Source of the DNA: Pseudomonadota bacterium
Lineage (GTDB): Bacteria; Pseudomonadota; Alphaproteobacteria; Acetobacterales; Acetobacteraceae
Assembly (NCBI GenBank): GCA_021808985.1
Contig: JAKBAQ010000102.1
Span: 1 to 9,102 of the forward strand
Length of the DNA stretch: 9,102 nt
Reading direction: 5' to 3'
Shown: positions 1-7,125 of the stretch, piece after piece
Numbering within the stretch: the first letter of the stretch is position 1
Layout of the letters: the number at the start of each line of letters is the position of its first letter
Position numbers and translations under genes: made by a program
Notes under the pieces: model-generated
The model's input: the letters and a program-made list of their open reading frames with translations, nothing else
Database searches by the model: none
Told to the model about the DNA's origin: nothing

Positions 1-2
1 AA

Positions 3-1307
3 AAACTGCAATCCGTCATGGAGCGTCTGGCCGGCGGCAATCTGCAAGTGGCCGTTGAGGGGCGCGAGCGCCGGGACGAAATCGGCGGCATGGCCCGCGC
101 GGTGCAAATCTTCAAGGATTCCGCCTCGCAAAAACTAACCCTGGAGGAACGCTCACGCGCCGCCGCCGAGCAGGCCGCGCAGGAGCGCGCCGCCGCCGAG
201 CAAGCCAAGGCCGCCTTCATCAGCCAGCAGCAATTCGTCGTCGACTCCCTGGCCTCCGGGCTGGACCGTCTGGCCCAAGGCCAGCTGGACTTCCGGCTCA
301 CCACGGCCTTCGCCGCCGACTATGAAAAACTCCGTGGCGATTTCAACAACGCGATGGACCAGCTGGAGGAAACGCTCAGCTCCATCTCGCGCAACACGCA
401 CGGCGTGCGCGCCGGCGCCGGAGAAATCCGCCAGGCCTCGGATGATCTTTCCCACCGCACCGAGCAGCAGGCCTCCAGCCTGGAGGAAACCGCCGCCGCG
501 CTCGACCAGATCACCGCCACCGTGCGCAAAACCTCCGAAGGTGCCGGCACGGCGCGCGAAGTCGCCGGCACCGCCCGCGCCGAGGCCGAGCGCTCCGGCA
601 CGGTGGTGAGCGACACGGTCACCGCCATGTCCGGCATTGAGGCCTCATCCCGCCAGATCGGCAACATCATTGGCGTCATTGACGAAATCGCCTTCCAGAC
701 CAACCTGCTGGCGCTCAATGCCGGGGTTGAGGCCGCGCGGGCAGGGGAGGCGGGCCGTGGCTTCGCCGTGGTCGCCACCGAGGTGCGCGCCCTGGCCCAG
801 CGCTCGGCTGATGCCGCCAAGGAGATCAAAACCCTCATCTCCGCCTCCGGCCAGCAGGTCGCCACCGGCGTGCGCCTGGTGGGCGAAACCGGCAAGGCGC
901 TCGGCCGCATCGTGGAGCAGGTGGAACGGCTGAACAGCCTGGTCAGCGAAATCGCCGCCTCCGCGCAGGAGCAGGCCACCGGCCTCGCCGAGGTGAACGC
1001 CGCGGTCAACCAGATGGACCAGGTCACCCAGCAGAACGCCGCCATGGTCGAAGAAGCCACCGCCGCCAGCCACAGCCTGCTGGCCGAGGCCGAGGAGCTC
1101 TCCCGCCTCGTCTCCCAGTTCCAAACCCGCCAGGTTGAAACCCAGCAGGTTGAAACCCGGCAAGCCCCCCCGCCGCCCCGCAAAACACTCCCGCCGGCGC
1201 CGAAAAAATCACGCATCCCCGTCCACGCCCCCTCGGGAAAATTCATTTCGGTTCCGCGCAACGCCGAGCCAACCACACCAGCAAGCGAAGACTGGGATGA
1301 ATTCTAA
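3..1307 (+). CDS. Methyl-accepting chemotaxis receptor MCP1, 3' part (N-terminus outside window)
   Basis: The frame is open from the left edge (codon at 3), so the visible 434 residues lack the sensor domain and membrane segments; the ATG at 18 is internal to a HAMP domain and not the start. In order: end of a first HAMP (about 1-40, ending in DEIGGMARAVQIFKDSA), an Ala/Glu-rich coiled coil (45-75), a second HAMP-like unit (about 78-123), then the cytoplasmic signalling hairpin. Its tip reads EIAFQTNLLALNAGVEAARAGE and GRGFAVVATEVRALAQRSA, the segment that contacts CheA and CheW. Glu/Gln pairs in ASSLEETAAA and ASAQEQATG look like methylation sites for CheR, CheB and CheD. After the hairpin comes a Pro/Lys-rich linker of about 60 residues ending in DWDEF, matching the [FHWY]-x-x-[FHWY] CheR/CheB-tethering pentapeptide (E. 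coli NWETF). Family assignment is certain; the ligand cannot be inferred. Confidence 0.97.
   Translation, partial: KLQSVMERLAGGNLQVAVEGRERRDEIGGMARAVQIFKDSASQKLTLEERSRAAAEQAAQERAAAEQAKAAFISQQQFVVDSLASGLDRLAQGQLDFRLTTAFAADYEKLRGDFNNAMDQLEETLSSISRNTHGVRAGAGEIRQASDDLSHRTEQQASSLEETAAALDQITATVRKTSEGAGTAREVAGTARAEAERSGTVVSDTVTAMSGIEASSRQIGNIIGVIDEIAFQTNLLALNAGVEAARAGEAGRGFAVVATEVRALAQRSADAAKEIKTLISASGQQVATGVRLVGETGKALGRIVEQVERLNSLVSEIAASAQEQATGLAEVNAAVNQMDQVTQQNAAMVEEATAASHSLLAEAEELSRLVSQFQTRQVETQQVETRQAPPPPRKTLPPAPKKSRIPVHAPSGKFISVPRNAEPTTPASEDWDEF
342..852 (+). repeat. Direct repeat, left copy (MCP1 signalling domain)
   Basis: This stretch aligns without gaps to 8592-9102 at a constant offset of 8,250 bp. 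I count 23 mismatches in 511 positions (about 95.5% identity), only four of which change the protein (Q to R, A to S, G to N from two bases, V to A). The run 706-808 is identical. Just upstream of 342 the two genes diverge clearly, so the boundary is abrupt. Confidence 0.9.
1125..1163 (+). repeat. 15-bp in-frame tandem repeat in the MCP1 tail linker
   Basis: Two 15-bp units (1125-1139 and 1140-1154) follow the pattern acc-nnn-cag-gtt-gaa and differ in only two bases. A third, partial unit (acc-cgg-ca) follows. They encode TRQVE, TQQVE and TRQA, at the junction between the receptor hairpin and the proline-rich tail. The unit length keeps the frame, so gain or loss of copies would change tether length by five residues. 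Confidence 0.8.
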
Positions 1308-1328
1308 CGCCACCAATCAGGACCCATC

Positions 1329-1631
1329 ATGGAAAACACGCACTCAGGCACAGCCACACTGGCATTGCCGCCGATCCTGGACCTCACCGCCGCCGCCGCC
1401 GTGCTGGAAAATTTCCTGACACGACGCGGCAAGCCGCTCAGCGTGAACGCGGCCGAGGTGCAGCGGCTGGGCGGGCAATGCCTGCAGGTTCTGCTCTGCG
1501 CCCGCGCCGCCTGGGCGGCTGATGAGCAGGAACTGCGCCTCGATTCCTGTTCCGAGGAATTTCTGGCCGCGCTCGACCTGCTCGGCGTCCCCCCAAAAAT
1601 ACTAACCTATTGCAAGGAAATGCCCGCATGA
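1329..1631 (+). CDS. Small STAS-domain-like protein of the che operon (CheS/CheX-STAS type)
   Basis: A 100-residue cytosolic protein, starting 21 bp after MCP1 with AGGA at 1319-1322 ahead of the ATG. The pattern (LPPILDLTAAAAVLENFL, then LSVNAAEVQRLGGQCLQVLLCA, then LRLDSCSEEFLAALDLLGV) fits a minimal STAS fold, as in SpoIIAA and MlaB. The Ser or Thr that is phosphorylated in anti-anti-sigma factors is not evident; the equivalent turn reads RLGGQC (46-51), so phospho-switching like SpoIIAA is unlikely. Alphaproteobacterial che operons often carry such a gene between a receptor gene and cheY. In S. meliloti the gene in this slot, cheS, helps CheA drain phosphate from CheY1; a shared role is inferred from position only. 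Its stop overlaps the cheY start (ATGA, 1628-1631), implying translational coupling. Confidence 0.8.
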   Translation: MENTHSGTATLALPPILDLTAAAAVLENFLTRRGKPLSVNAAEVQRLGGQCLQVLLCARAAWAADEQELRLDSCSEEFLAALDLLGVPPKILTYCKEMPA

Positions 1632-1993
1632 GCACGATCGTTCTCACCGTCGATGATTCCCGCGCCATGCGGGACATGTTGCGCCACTCCCTGCTCGCCG
1701 CCGGCTTTCGCGTCCTGCAAGCCGAGGATGGCCTGCACGGGCTGGAGGTTCTGGAAACCGAACGGCCGGATGTCATCGTCACTGACATCAACATGCCGCG
1801 CATGGATGGTTTCGGCTTCATCGAAGCCGTCCGGCGCGATGAGACACGCCGCTCCATGCCCGTCCTCGTCCTCACCACCGAGGTTGACGCCGAGAAGAAA
1901 AACCGCGCCCGCGCCGCCGGCGCCACGGGGTGGATCGTCAAACCCTTCGATCCCATCAAGCTGGTTGAAGCCATCCGCCGCGTCGCGGCCTGA
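1628..1993 (+). CDS. cheY: Chemotaxis response regulator CheY
   Basis: A single-domain receiver of 121 residues, the usual CheY length, with no output domain. It is phosphorylated by CheA and should bind the flagellar switch protein FliM. All key residues are present: the acidic pair D9-D10, phospho-acceptor D53 in VTDINMPRMDG, T83 in VLTTE, and K105 in GWIVKPF. W102 takes the place of the switch aromatic Y106 of E. coli CheY. The ATG at 1628 overlaps the previous stop and has AAGGA at 1614-1618, nine bases upstream; an in-frame TTG at 1610 lies upstream of that site and is not favoured. This is the only free-standing CheY in the window. S. meliloti has a second one, between cheB and cheD, which is absent here. 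Confidence 0.96.
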   Translation: MSTIVLTVDDSRAMRDMLRHSLLAAGFRVLQAEDGLHGLEVLETERPDVIVTDINMPRMDGFGFIEAVRRDETRRSMPVLVLTTEVDAEKKNRARAAGATGWIVKPFDPIKLVEAIRRVAA

Positions 1994-1997
1994 ACGC

Positions 1998-2002
1998 AGG
2001 AG
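1998..2002 (+). promoter_or_regulatory. Ribosome binding site that decides the cheA start
   Basis: AGGAG lies eight bases before an in-frame TTG at 2011. The upstream GTG at 2002 uses the last base of this motif, and the ATG at 2020 is 17 bases away, so the TTG has the best spacing. Confidence 0.65.
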
Positions 2003-2010
2003 TGAATCCA

Positions 2011-4125
2011 TTGGACCCGATGGCCGCCATCCGCGAAACGTTTTTCCAGGAATGCGAGGAGCAGCTCGCCGCCCTCGAAGCCGGGCTGATCCTGATGGAA
2101 TCCGGCGCCGCCGAGGCGGAAACCGTCAACGCCGTCTTCCGCGCCGTGCATTCCATCAAGGGCGGGGCAGGGATCTTCGCGCTCGACGCGCTGGTCCGCT
2201 TCGCCCATGTGTTTGAAACCGCGCTGGACCAGGTGCGCTCGGGCACGCTCGCCACCACCCAGGCCGTGCTCAACCTGCTGCTGCGCGCGGCTGATGCCCT
2301 GGCCGATCTGGTCCGCGCCGCGCGCGAGAACGGCACGGTGGACGAAGCCCGCACCGCCGCCCTGGTGGTGGAATTCACCCAGATCAGCACCCACGGCCAC
2401 GAGCAACCGCCCACCCCAGCGCCCGCGCCGCCCGCCGCATCGCCCGCCTGGCATATCAGCTTCACCCCCGCCGCGTCGCTCTACGCCAAAGCGAATGAAA
2501 CCGCCCTCCTGCTGCGCGAGCTGCGCCGCCTCGGCCCCATCGAGGCCACGCTGGACTCCTCGCGCCTGCCCGAGCTGAGCGAGCTGGACCCCGAAGGCGC
2601 CTACCTCACCTGGAACATCACCCTCGCGGCTGACTGCACGGAGCTGGCCATCCGCAACGTCTTTGAATTTGTCGAGGATGATTGCCAGCTCACCATCACC
2701 AGCGCCACCCCGCCCGAACCCGGGCTCAAACCCGGCGACGTGATCACCGGCGATAACGGCTTCTCTTTTGAATTCTTCCCCCCGCCAGTGTTCGATGAGG
2801 AAGAAGCCGTCCCGCCGCCCCCGGTCGAGCCCGAGCATCACGAACCCCCGGCCACACCCCTGGCGCGGCAAAACCCGGTGGAAACCATGGCCGCCAAGGC
2901 GGAGAGCGCCGCCGCCGTCAGCGCCACCATCCGGGTCGATCTTGACCGGGTGGACCGCATGATCGACCTCGTCGGCGAGCTTGTCATCAACGAGGCGATG
3001 CTGAGCCAGCGCGTGCTGGAAGCCGGCATCGCGCGCGCCTCGGGCGTCGCCATGGCGCTGGAGGAGCTTGAGCATCTAACCCGCGAAATTCAGGACAGCG
3101 TCATGGCCATCCGCGCCCAGCCGGTGCGCTCGGTGTTCCAGCGCATGCCCCGCCTGGTGCGCGAGGTCGCGGCCCAAACCGGCAAGCAGGCCCGCCTCGT
3201 CACCGAGGGCGAGGGCACCGAGGTCGACAAAACGGTTATTGAGCGCATCGCCGATCCGTTGACCCACATGATCCGCAACGCCATCGACCATGGTTTGGAA
3301 TCCCCCGAAAAGCGCATCGCCGCCGGCAAGCCGGCCGAAGGCCTGGTGCGCCTCACGGCCCTGCACCGCTCCGGGCGCATCGTGCTGGAAGTCTCCGACG
3401 ACGGCGCCGGCATCAACCGCGCCCGCGTCAAGGAGAAGGCCATCGCCAACGGGCTGATCGCGCCGGACGCCGCGCTCACCGACGATGAGATCGACAATCT
3501 CATCTTCCTGCCCGGCTTCTCCACCGCCAGCACGGTGTCGGACATTTCCGGCCGCGGCGTCGGCATGGATGTGGTGCGTCAATCCGTCGTGGCGCTGGGC
3601 GGGCGCATTTCCATCTCCTCGCGCCCCGGCCAGGGTTCCACCTTCACCCTCAGCCTGCCGCTCACCCTGGCGGTGCTCGACGGCATGGTCATCTCCGCGC
3701 GCGGCCACACGCTCATCATCCCGCTCGGCGCCATCGTGGAAACCCTCAAGCCCAAGGCGGCCGATGTCTTCCCCCTCGACGGTGAAATCAACCTCATCCA
3801 CCTGCGCGGCGGCTATGTGCCGATGGTCGATATCGCGGCCTCGCTTGGCTATTGCGATGAACTCATCGAGCCCAACCAGTCCGTGGCGCTGCTGGTCGAG
3901 GGCGAGAGCGGCATGCGCGCGGTGCTGCTGGCCGATGCCATCCACGGCCAGCGCCAGGTCGTCATCAAAAGTCTGGAGGCCAATTACCGCGCCATTCCCG
4001 GCATCGCCGCCTCCACCGTCATGGGCGATGGCAGCGTGGCGCTGATCCTCGATGTCGACGCGGTGGTGAAAACCACCCGCAGCGAGCTGAACCGTTCCGA
4101 ATCTTCCCTGCTGGAGGCGCGTTGA
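2011..4125 (+). CDS. cheA: Chemotaxis histidine kinase CheA
   Basis: The receptor-coupled histidine kinase, which phosphorylates CheY and CheB. Reading from the TTG at 2011 gives 704 residues. Order: P1 Hpt domain (1-110) with phosphorylated H47 in AVHSIKGGAGIF; a Pro/Ala-rich linker (132-146); a P2-like regulator-docking domain (about 147-233, beginning WHISFTP); a second proline-rich linker (about 260-290); P3 dimerisation helices (about 305-370); P4 ATPase with N-box HMIRNAIDHGLE (419-430), G1 SDDGAGI (462-468), F-box FLPGFST (499-505) and G2 GRGVGMD (514-520); and a P5 CheW-like domain (about 553-690) that joins the receptor array. No catalytic residue appears missing. A GTG start at 2002 would add three residues. 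The start follows cheY by 17 bp, and the stop is 3 bp from the cheW ATG. Confidence 0.96.
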   Translation: MDPMAAIRETFFQECEEQLAALEAGLILMESGAAEAETVNAVFRAVHSIKGGAGIFALDALVRFAHVFETALDQVRSGTLATTQAVLNLLLRAADALADLVRAARENGTVDEARTAALVVEFTQISTHGHEQPPTPAPAPPAASPAWHISFTPAASLYAKANETALLLRELRRLGPIEATLDSSRLPELSELDPEGAYLTWNITLAADCTELAIRNVFEFVEDDCQLTITSATPPEPGLKPGDVITGDNGFSFEFFPPPVFDEEEAVPPPPVEPEHHEPPATPLARQNPVETMAAKAESAAAVSATIRVDLDRVDRMIDLVGELVINEAMLSQRVLEAGIARASGVAMALEELEHLTREIQDSVMAIRAQPVRSVFQRMPRLVREVAAQTGKQARLVTEGEGTEVDKTVIERIADPLTHMIRNAIDHGLESPEKRIAAGKPAEGLVRLTALHRSGRIVLEVSDDGAGINRARVKEKAIANGLIAPDAALTDDEIDNLIFLPGFSTASTVSDISGRGVGMDVVRQSVVALGGRISISSRPGQGSTFTLSLPLTLAVLDGMVISARGHTLIIPLGAIVETLKPKAADVFPLDGEINLIHLRGGYVPMVDIAASLGYCDELIEPNQSVALLVEGESGMRAVLLADAIHGQRQVVIKSLEANYRAIPGIAASTVMGDGSVALILDVDAVVKTTRSELNRSESSLLEAR

Positions 4126-4128
4126 ACC

Positions 4129-4593
4129 ATGAGCAAACCCACCAATAGCGGCGCCAACACCCGTGAGCTGATCGCCTTTCGCGTCGGCCGCCAGGAATTC
4201 TGCATCAACGTCATGGCCGTGCGTGAAATCCGCGGCTGGACCGCCGCCACCGCCTTGCCCCGCTCCCCGCGCTATGTGCGCGGCGTCATCAACCTGCGCG
4301 GCGCCGTGGTGCCCATCGTGGAATTCGCCGTGCGCCTCGGCCTGCCGAGCAACGAGCCAAGTGCGCGCAACGTCATCATCGTGGTGCAGATCGGGCATCA
4401 GCAAATCGGCCTGCTGGTCGATGCGGTGTCTGACATCCTGACCGCCAACGACGCCAACATCCAGCCCACGCCCGATGTCTCCTCCGATCTGGTGAAAACC
4501 TTCGTCAAGGGCCTGCTCCCCGTCGATGGCCGCATGATCAGCCTCATCTCGCTCGACCATGTGCTGCCCCAGGGCGAGCAGGAGGCCGCGTGA
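4129..4593 (+). CDS. cheW: Chemotaxis coupling protein CheW
   Basis: A 154-residue adaptor that links receptor tips to the P5 domain of CheA in the cytoplasmic array. It is one CheW domain over about residues 10-145. Recognisable segments are ELIAFRVGRQEFCINVMAVREIRGW, split here as strand plus the family-typical VREIRGW turn, then YVRGVINLRGAVVPIVEF and IGLLVDAVSDIL. Length is normal for the family. The ATG at 4129 lies 3 bp after the cheA stop, with GGAGG at 4113-4117 inside the end of cheA. Its stop codon overlaps the GTG start of cheR. It is the only separate cheW in the window. Confidence 0.96.
   Translation: MSKPTNSGANTRELIAFRVGRQEFCINVMAVREIRGWTAATALPRSPRYVRGVINLRGAVVPIVEFAVRLGLPSNEPSARNVIIVVQIGHQQIGLLVDAVSDILTANDANIQPTPDVSSDLVKTFVKGLLPVDGRMISLISLDHVLPQGEQEAA
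4580..4585 (+). promoter_or_regulatory. Ribosome binding site upstream of cheR
   Basis: AGGAGG, within the last codons of cheW, lies four bases before the GTG at 4590 and sixteen before the ATG at 4602. Neither spacing is ideal. The GTG is favoured because it overlaps the cheW stop (GTGA), which would suit re-initiation by the same ribosome. Confidence 0.5.
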
Positions 4594-5489
4594 ACGCCGG
4601 CATGAACACCTCCAGCGCCTCCAAGCCGGCGGCGGGCCTCACCGAAACCGGCGAGTTCCTGATGACCCAGCGTGACTACGCCACCATCGCCGCCGCGCTG
4701 ATGGCCGAGGCCGGCATCTCGCTCTCCGGCAACAAGGCCAACCTCGTCTATTCCCGCCTGGCCAAGCGCCTGCGCCTGCGCGGCCTCAGCACCTTCGCTG
4801 ACTATTGCGCCCTCATTGAAAGCCCCTCCGGCACCGGCGAGCGCCAGGACATGATCGCGGCGCTCACCACCAACGTCACCCGCTTCTTCCGCGAGCCGCA
4901 TCATTTTGAGCATCTGAAGGCCAAAATCCTCCCATCCCTGCTCACCAGGGCCCGCCAGGGCCAGCCGGTGCGCATCTGGTCCGCCGCCTGCTCCAGCGGG
5001 CAGGAGCCCTATTCCATCGCGCTCACCCTGCTCTCCCTCATGCCCGACGCCCCGCGGCATGACATCCGCATCCTCGCCACCGACATTGACCCCAACATGC
5101 TCGCCATGGGCACCGCCGGCGCTTACGATACCGCCCAGCTCGAGCCCATCCCCGCGCCGCTGCGTGGCCGCTGGTTTTCCTCCGTGCGCGAGGGCCGCCA
5201 GCAAATCGCCGATGAGGCCCGCTCCCTGGTCAAGTTCCGCAAGCTCAATCTCATCGGCAACTGGCCGATGCGCGGCCGTTTTGACGTGATCTTCTGCCGC
5301 AACGTGGTCATCTATTTCGAGAACGACATGCAGGAGCAGATCTGGTCGCGCATCACGCCGCTGCTGGCCCCCGCCGGGGCTCTGTATATCGGCCATTCCG
5401 AGCGTGTGACCGGCGCCGCCGAAGCCGCCCTGCAGAGCGACGGCATCACCATCTACCGCCCCCGCGCCATGGGGAGTCTCCGCGCATGA
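4590..5489 (+). CDS. cheR: Chemotaxis receptor methyltransferase CheR
   Basis: Uses S-adenosylmethionine to methylate receptor glutamates, opposing CheB during adaptation. From the GTG start it has 299 residues. The N-terminal helical domain (about 24-105) ends in TNVTRFFRE (94-102), with R98 in the family-typical place. The Rossmann-like domain follows: SAM-binding loop SAACSSGQEPYS (131-142), ATDIDPNML for the ribose-binding acidic strand, and FDVIFCRNVVIYF (231-243) with the C-R-N-V signature. The first 23 residues are a Ser/Ala-rich extension; ATGs at 4602 and 4662 are alternative starts, the last sitting just before the conserved domain. The C-terminal part contains the region that in tethered CheR proteins binds receptor pentapeptides, in keeping with the DWDEF end of MCP1. 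The stop overlaps the cheB start (ATGA). Confidence 0.95.
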   Translation: MNAGMNTSSASKPAAGLTETGEFLMTQRDYATIAAALMAEAGISLSGNKANLVYSRLAKRLRLRGLSTFADYCALIESPSGTGERQDMIAALTTNVTRFFREPHHFEHLKAKILPSLLTRARQGQPVRIWSAACSSGQEPYSIALTLLSLMPDAPRHDIRILATDIDPNMLAMGTAGAYDTAQLEPIPAPLRGRWFSSVREGRQQIADEARSLVKFRKLNLIGNWPMRGRFDVIFCRNVVIYFENDMQEQIWSRITPLLAPAGALYIGHSERVTGAAEAALQSDGITIYRPRAMGSLRA

Positions 5490-6520
5490 GCGTGCGTGTC
5501 CTCGTCGTTGACGATTCCGCCACCATGCGTGGCCTCATCACCGCCACCCTGCGGGCTGACCCGCAGATCGAAGTCGTCGGCCAGGCGCAAGACCCGCACG
5601 AAGCCCGCCAGGCGATCAAGGCGCTCGCCCCCGATGTCATCACGCTCGACATTGAAATGCCGAACATGAACGGCCTGGAATTTCTCGACAAAATCATGCG
5701 CCTGCGGCCAACGCCGGTCATCATGGTCTCCACCCTCACGCAGGCGGGCGCCGATGTGAACCTGCGCGCGCTGGAAATCGGCGCGTTTGACTGTGTGGCA
5801 AAACCCTCCTCCATCAACCAGCACAGCTTTGAGCAGCTGGCCGAAAAGGTGAAGGCCGCGGCCATATCGCGCCGCCAGCCCCGGCTGGTGGCATCCGCCG
5901 CCGCGCGCCCCTCAACCGCCGCCTATGTGCCCGATGGCCGCTGCCTCGCCATCGGCTCCTCCACCGGCGGCGTTGAGGCGCTGCTGACCATCCTGCGCAA
6001 ATTCCCCGCCAACTGCCCGCCCACCATCATCAGCCAGCACATGCCGCCCACCTTCACCAAGAGCTTCGCCGCCCGGCTCAACAAGCTCTGCGCGCCGGAG
6101 GTGAGCGAGGCGGCCGACGGCGCGCCCCTGAAAACCGGCCATGTCTACCTCGCCCCCGGCAGCGCGCATCTGGAAATCACCGGCCTCACCGCCCCGCGCG
6201 TGCATCTCAGCGAGGCCGAGCGTGTCAACGGCCACCGCCCCTCGGTGGATGTCATGTTCCATTCCGTCCATCGCTGCGTGCATGACCGTGCCATCGGCGT
6301 CATCCTCACCGGCCTGGGGCGAGACGGCGCCGAGGGCCTGCTCGCCATGCGCCGCGCCGGCTGCGAGACCATCGGCCAGGACGAAGCCACCAGCGTGGTC
6401 TACGGCATGCCCAAGGCCGCTTTTGAAATCGGCGCCCTCACCCAGCAAATGCCGCTGGAGCGTATCGCCGATCGCCTGCTGCAAAGCACCAACGCCACCC
6501 GCGGGAGAAAAATATCATGA
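5486..6520 (+). CDS. cheB: Receptor methylesterase/glutamine deamidase CheB
   Basis: Removes methyl groups from receptors; CheA phosphorylation activates it, giving negative feedback. Its 344 residues comprise a receiver domain (1-125) with acidic pair D9-D10, phospho-acceptor D55 in TLDIEMPNMNG, T83 and K106, then a short basic, Ala-rich linker (126-148), then the esterase domain (150-335). The catalytic triad is visible: S159 in IGSSTGG, H185 in SQHMP and D280 in GLGRDGA. Length matches the family. The ATG at 5486 overlaps the cheR stop, with a GGGGAG-type binding site at 5471-5476. The stop overlaps the cheD start, another ATGA. In the S. meliloti operon a second cheY lies between cheB and cheD; here there is no room for one. 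Confidence 0.96.
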   Translation: MSVRVLVVDDSATMRGLITATLRADPQIEVVGQAQDPHEARQAIKALAPDVITLDIEMPNMNGLEFLDKIMRLRPTPVIMVSTLTQAGADVNLRALEIGAFDCVAKPSSINQHSFEQLAEKVKAAAISRRQPRLVASAAARPSTAAYVPDGRCLAIGSSTGGVEALLTILRKFPANCPPTIISQHMPPTFTKSFAARLNKLCAPEVSEAADGAPLKTGHVYLAPGSAHLEITGLTAPRVHLSEAERVNGHRPSVDVMFHSVHRCVHDRAIGVILTGLGRDGAEGLLAMRRAGCETIGQDEATSVVYGMPKAAFEIGALTQQMPLERIADRLLQSTNATRGRKIS

Positions 6521-7101
6521 CCACGCTCCTGCTCCCGCCCATCCAGACGGCGGCGGAAAAAAAAGTGCACATCGTCCAGGGTGAGCATTATGTTGATGAC
6601 AATCCAACCACCGTGCTCACCACCATCCTCGGCTCCTGCATCGCCGCCTGCATCTGGGACAATGTGATGGGCCTCGGCGGCATGAACCATTTTCTCCTCC
6701 CCGGCACCGACGCCGCTTCCCAGCAGCGCCAGCTGGCGGGCGATGTCATGCGTTTTGGCGTGCATGCCATGGAGCTTCTGGTCAACGGCCTGCTCCGCCG
6801 CGGCGCCCAGCGCAGCCGCCTGCAAGCCAAGCTTTTTGGCGGCGCGCGGATGATCAAGGGGCTGACCGACATAGGCGAGCTGAACGCCACCTTCGCCGAG
6901 CGTTTCCTCAAGGCCGAGGGCATCGCCCTGGTGGGCGGCAGCCTGCGCGGCGAGCAGGGGCGGCGCATCCAGTTCTGGCCCGTCACCGGCCGCGCCCGGC
7001 AGGTGCTGCTGGCGAAGGAAACCGAATCCATCATGCGCGCCGAGCGCACCCGCCCGCCGCCGCCCGTGCCGCCAGGGCAGGGAAACGTCGAACTATTCTA
7101 G
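6517..7101 (+). CDS. cheD: Chemoreceptor glutamine deamidase CheD
   Basis: Hydrolyses receptor glutamine side chains to glutamate, creating methylation sites. The 194-residue protein has the CheD core at about 15-175. The nucleophile is C41 in TILGSCIAACIWD and the histidine is H58 in GLGGMNHFLLPG. Their 17-residue separation equals that in Thermotoga maritima CheD (C27, H44). KLFGGARMI is the later conserved strand. A proline-rich tail (PPPPVPPGQG) carries the last residues NVELF; the small protein encoded next ends in LELF. The ATG at 6517 overlaps the cheB stop, with GGGAG at 6503-6507. In Bacillus and Thermotoga CheD works with CheC, but no cheC is seen here, so a different partner is possible. 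Confidence 0.95.
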   Translation: MTTLLLPPIQTAAEKKVHIVQGEHYVDDNPTTVLTTILGSCIAACIWDNVMGLGGMNHFLLPGTDAASQQRQLAGDVMRFGVHAMELLVNGLLRRGAQRSRLQAKLFGGARMIKGLTDIGELNATFAERFLKAEGIALVGGSLRGEQGRRIQFWPVTGRARQVLLAKETESIMRAERTRPPPPVPPGQGNVELF

Positions 7102-7114
7102 AGGCAATTTTTGC

Positions 7115-7119
7115 AGGAG
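7115..7119 (+). promoter_or_regulatory. Ribosome binding site for the small protein after cheD
   Basis: AGGAG lies six bases before the ATG at 7126. It fixes that ATG as the start rather than the in-frame TTG at 7111, which lies upstream of the site. Confidence 0.75.
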
Positions 7120-7125
7120 AGACAA

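Noticed and set aside
320..1276. Minus-strand open frame opposite MCP1, with a similar frame opposite MCP2 at 8570-8929
   Set aside because: The two translations resemble each other only because the receptor DNA is duplicated; both are shadows of the receptor genes.
1610..1627. TTG at 1610 as the cheY start
   Set aside because: It lies upstream of the AAGGA at 1614-1618, whereas the ATG at 1628 has good spacing and matches the normal CheY N-terminus.
1438..4560. Two very long minus-strand open frames, end to end (1438-3075 and 3076-4560), opposite cheY, cheA and cheW
   Set aside because: They lie opposite clear, conserved genes. Their translations are low-complexity (Gly, Ala, His, Arg, Asp rich), and they arise because high-GC third positions rarely form stops on the other strand.
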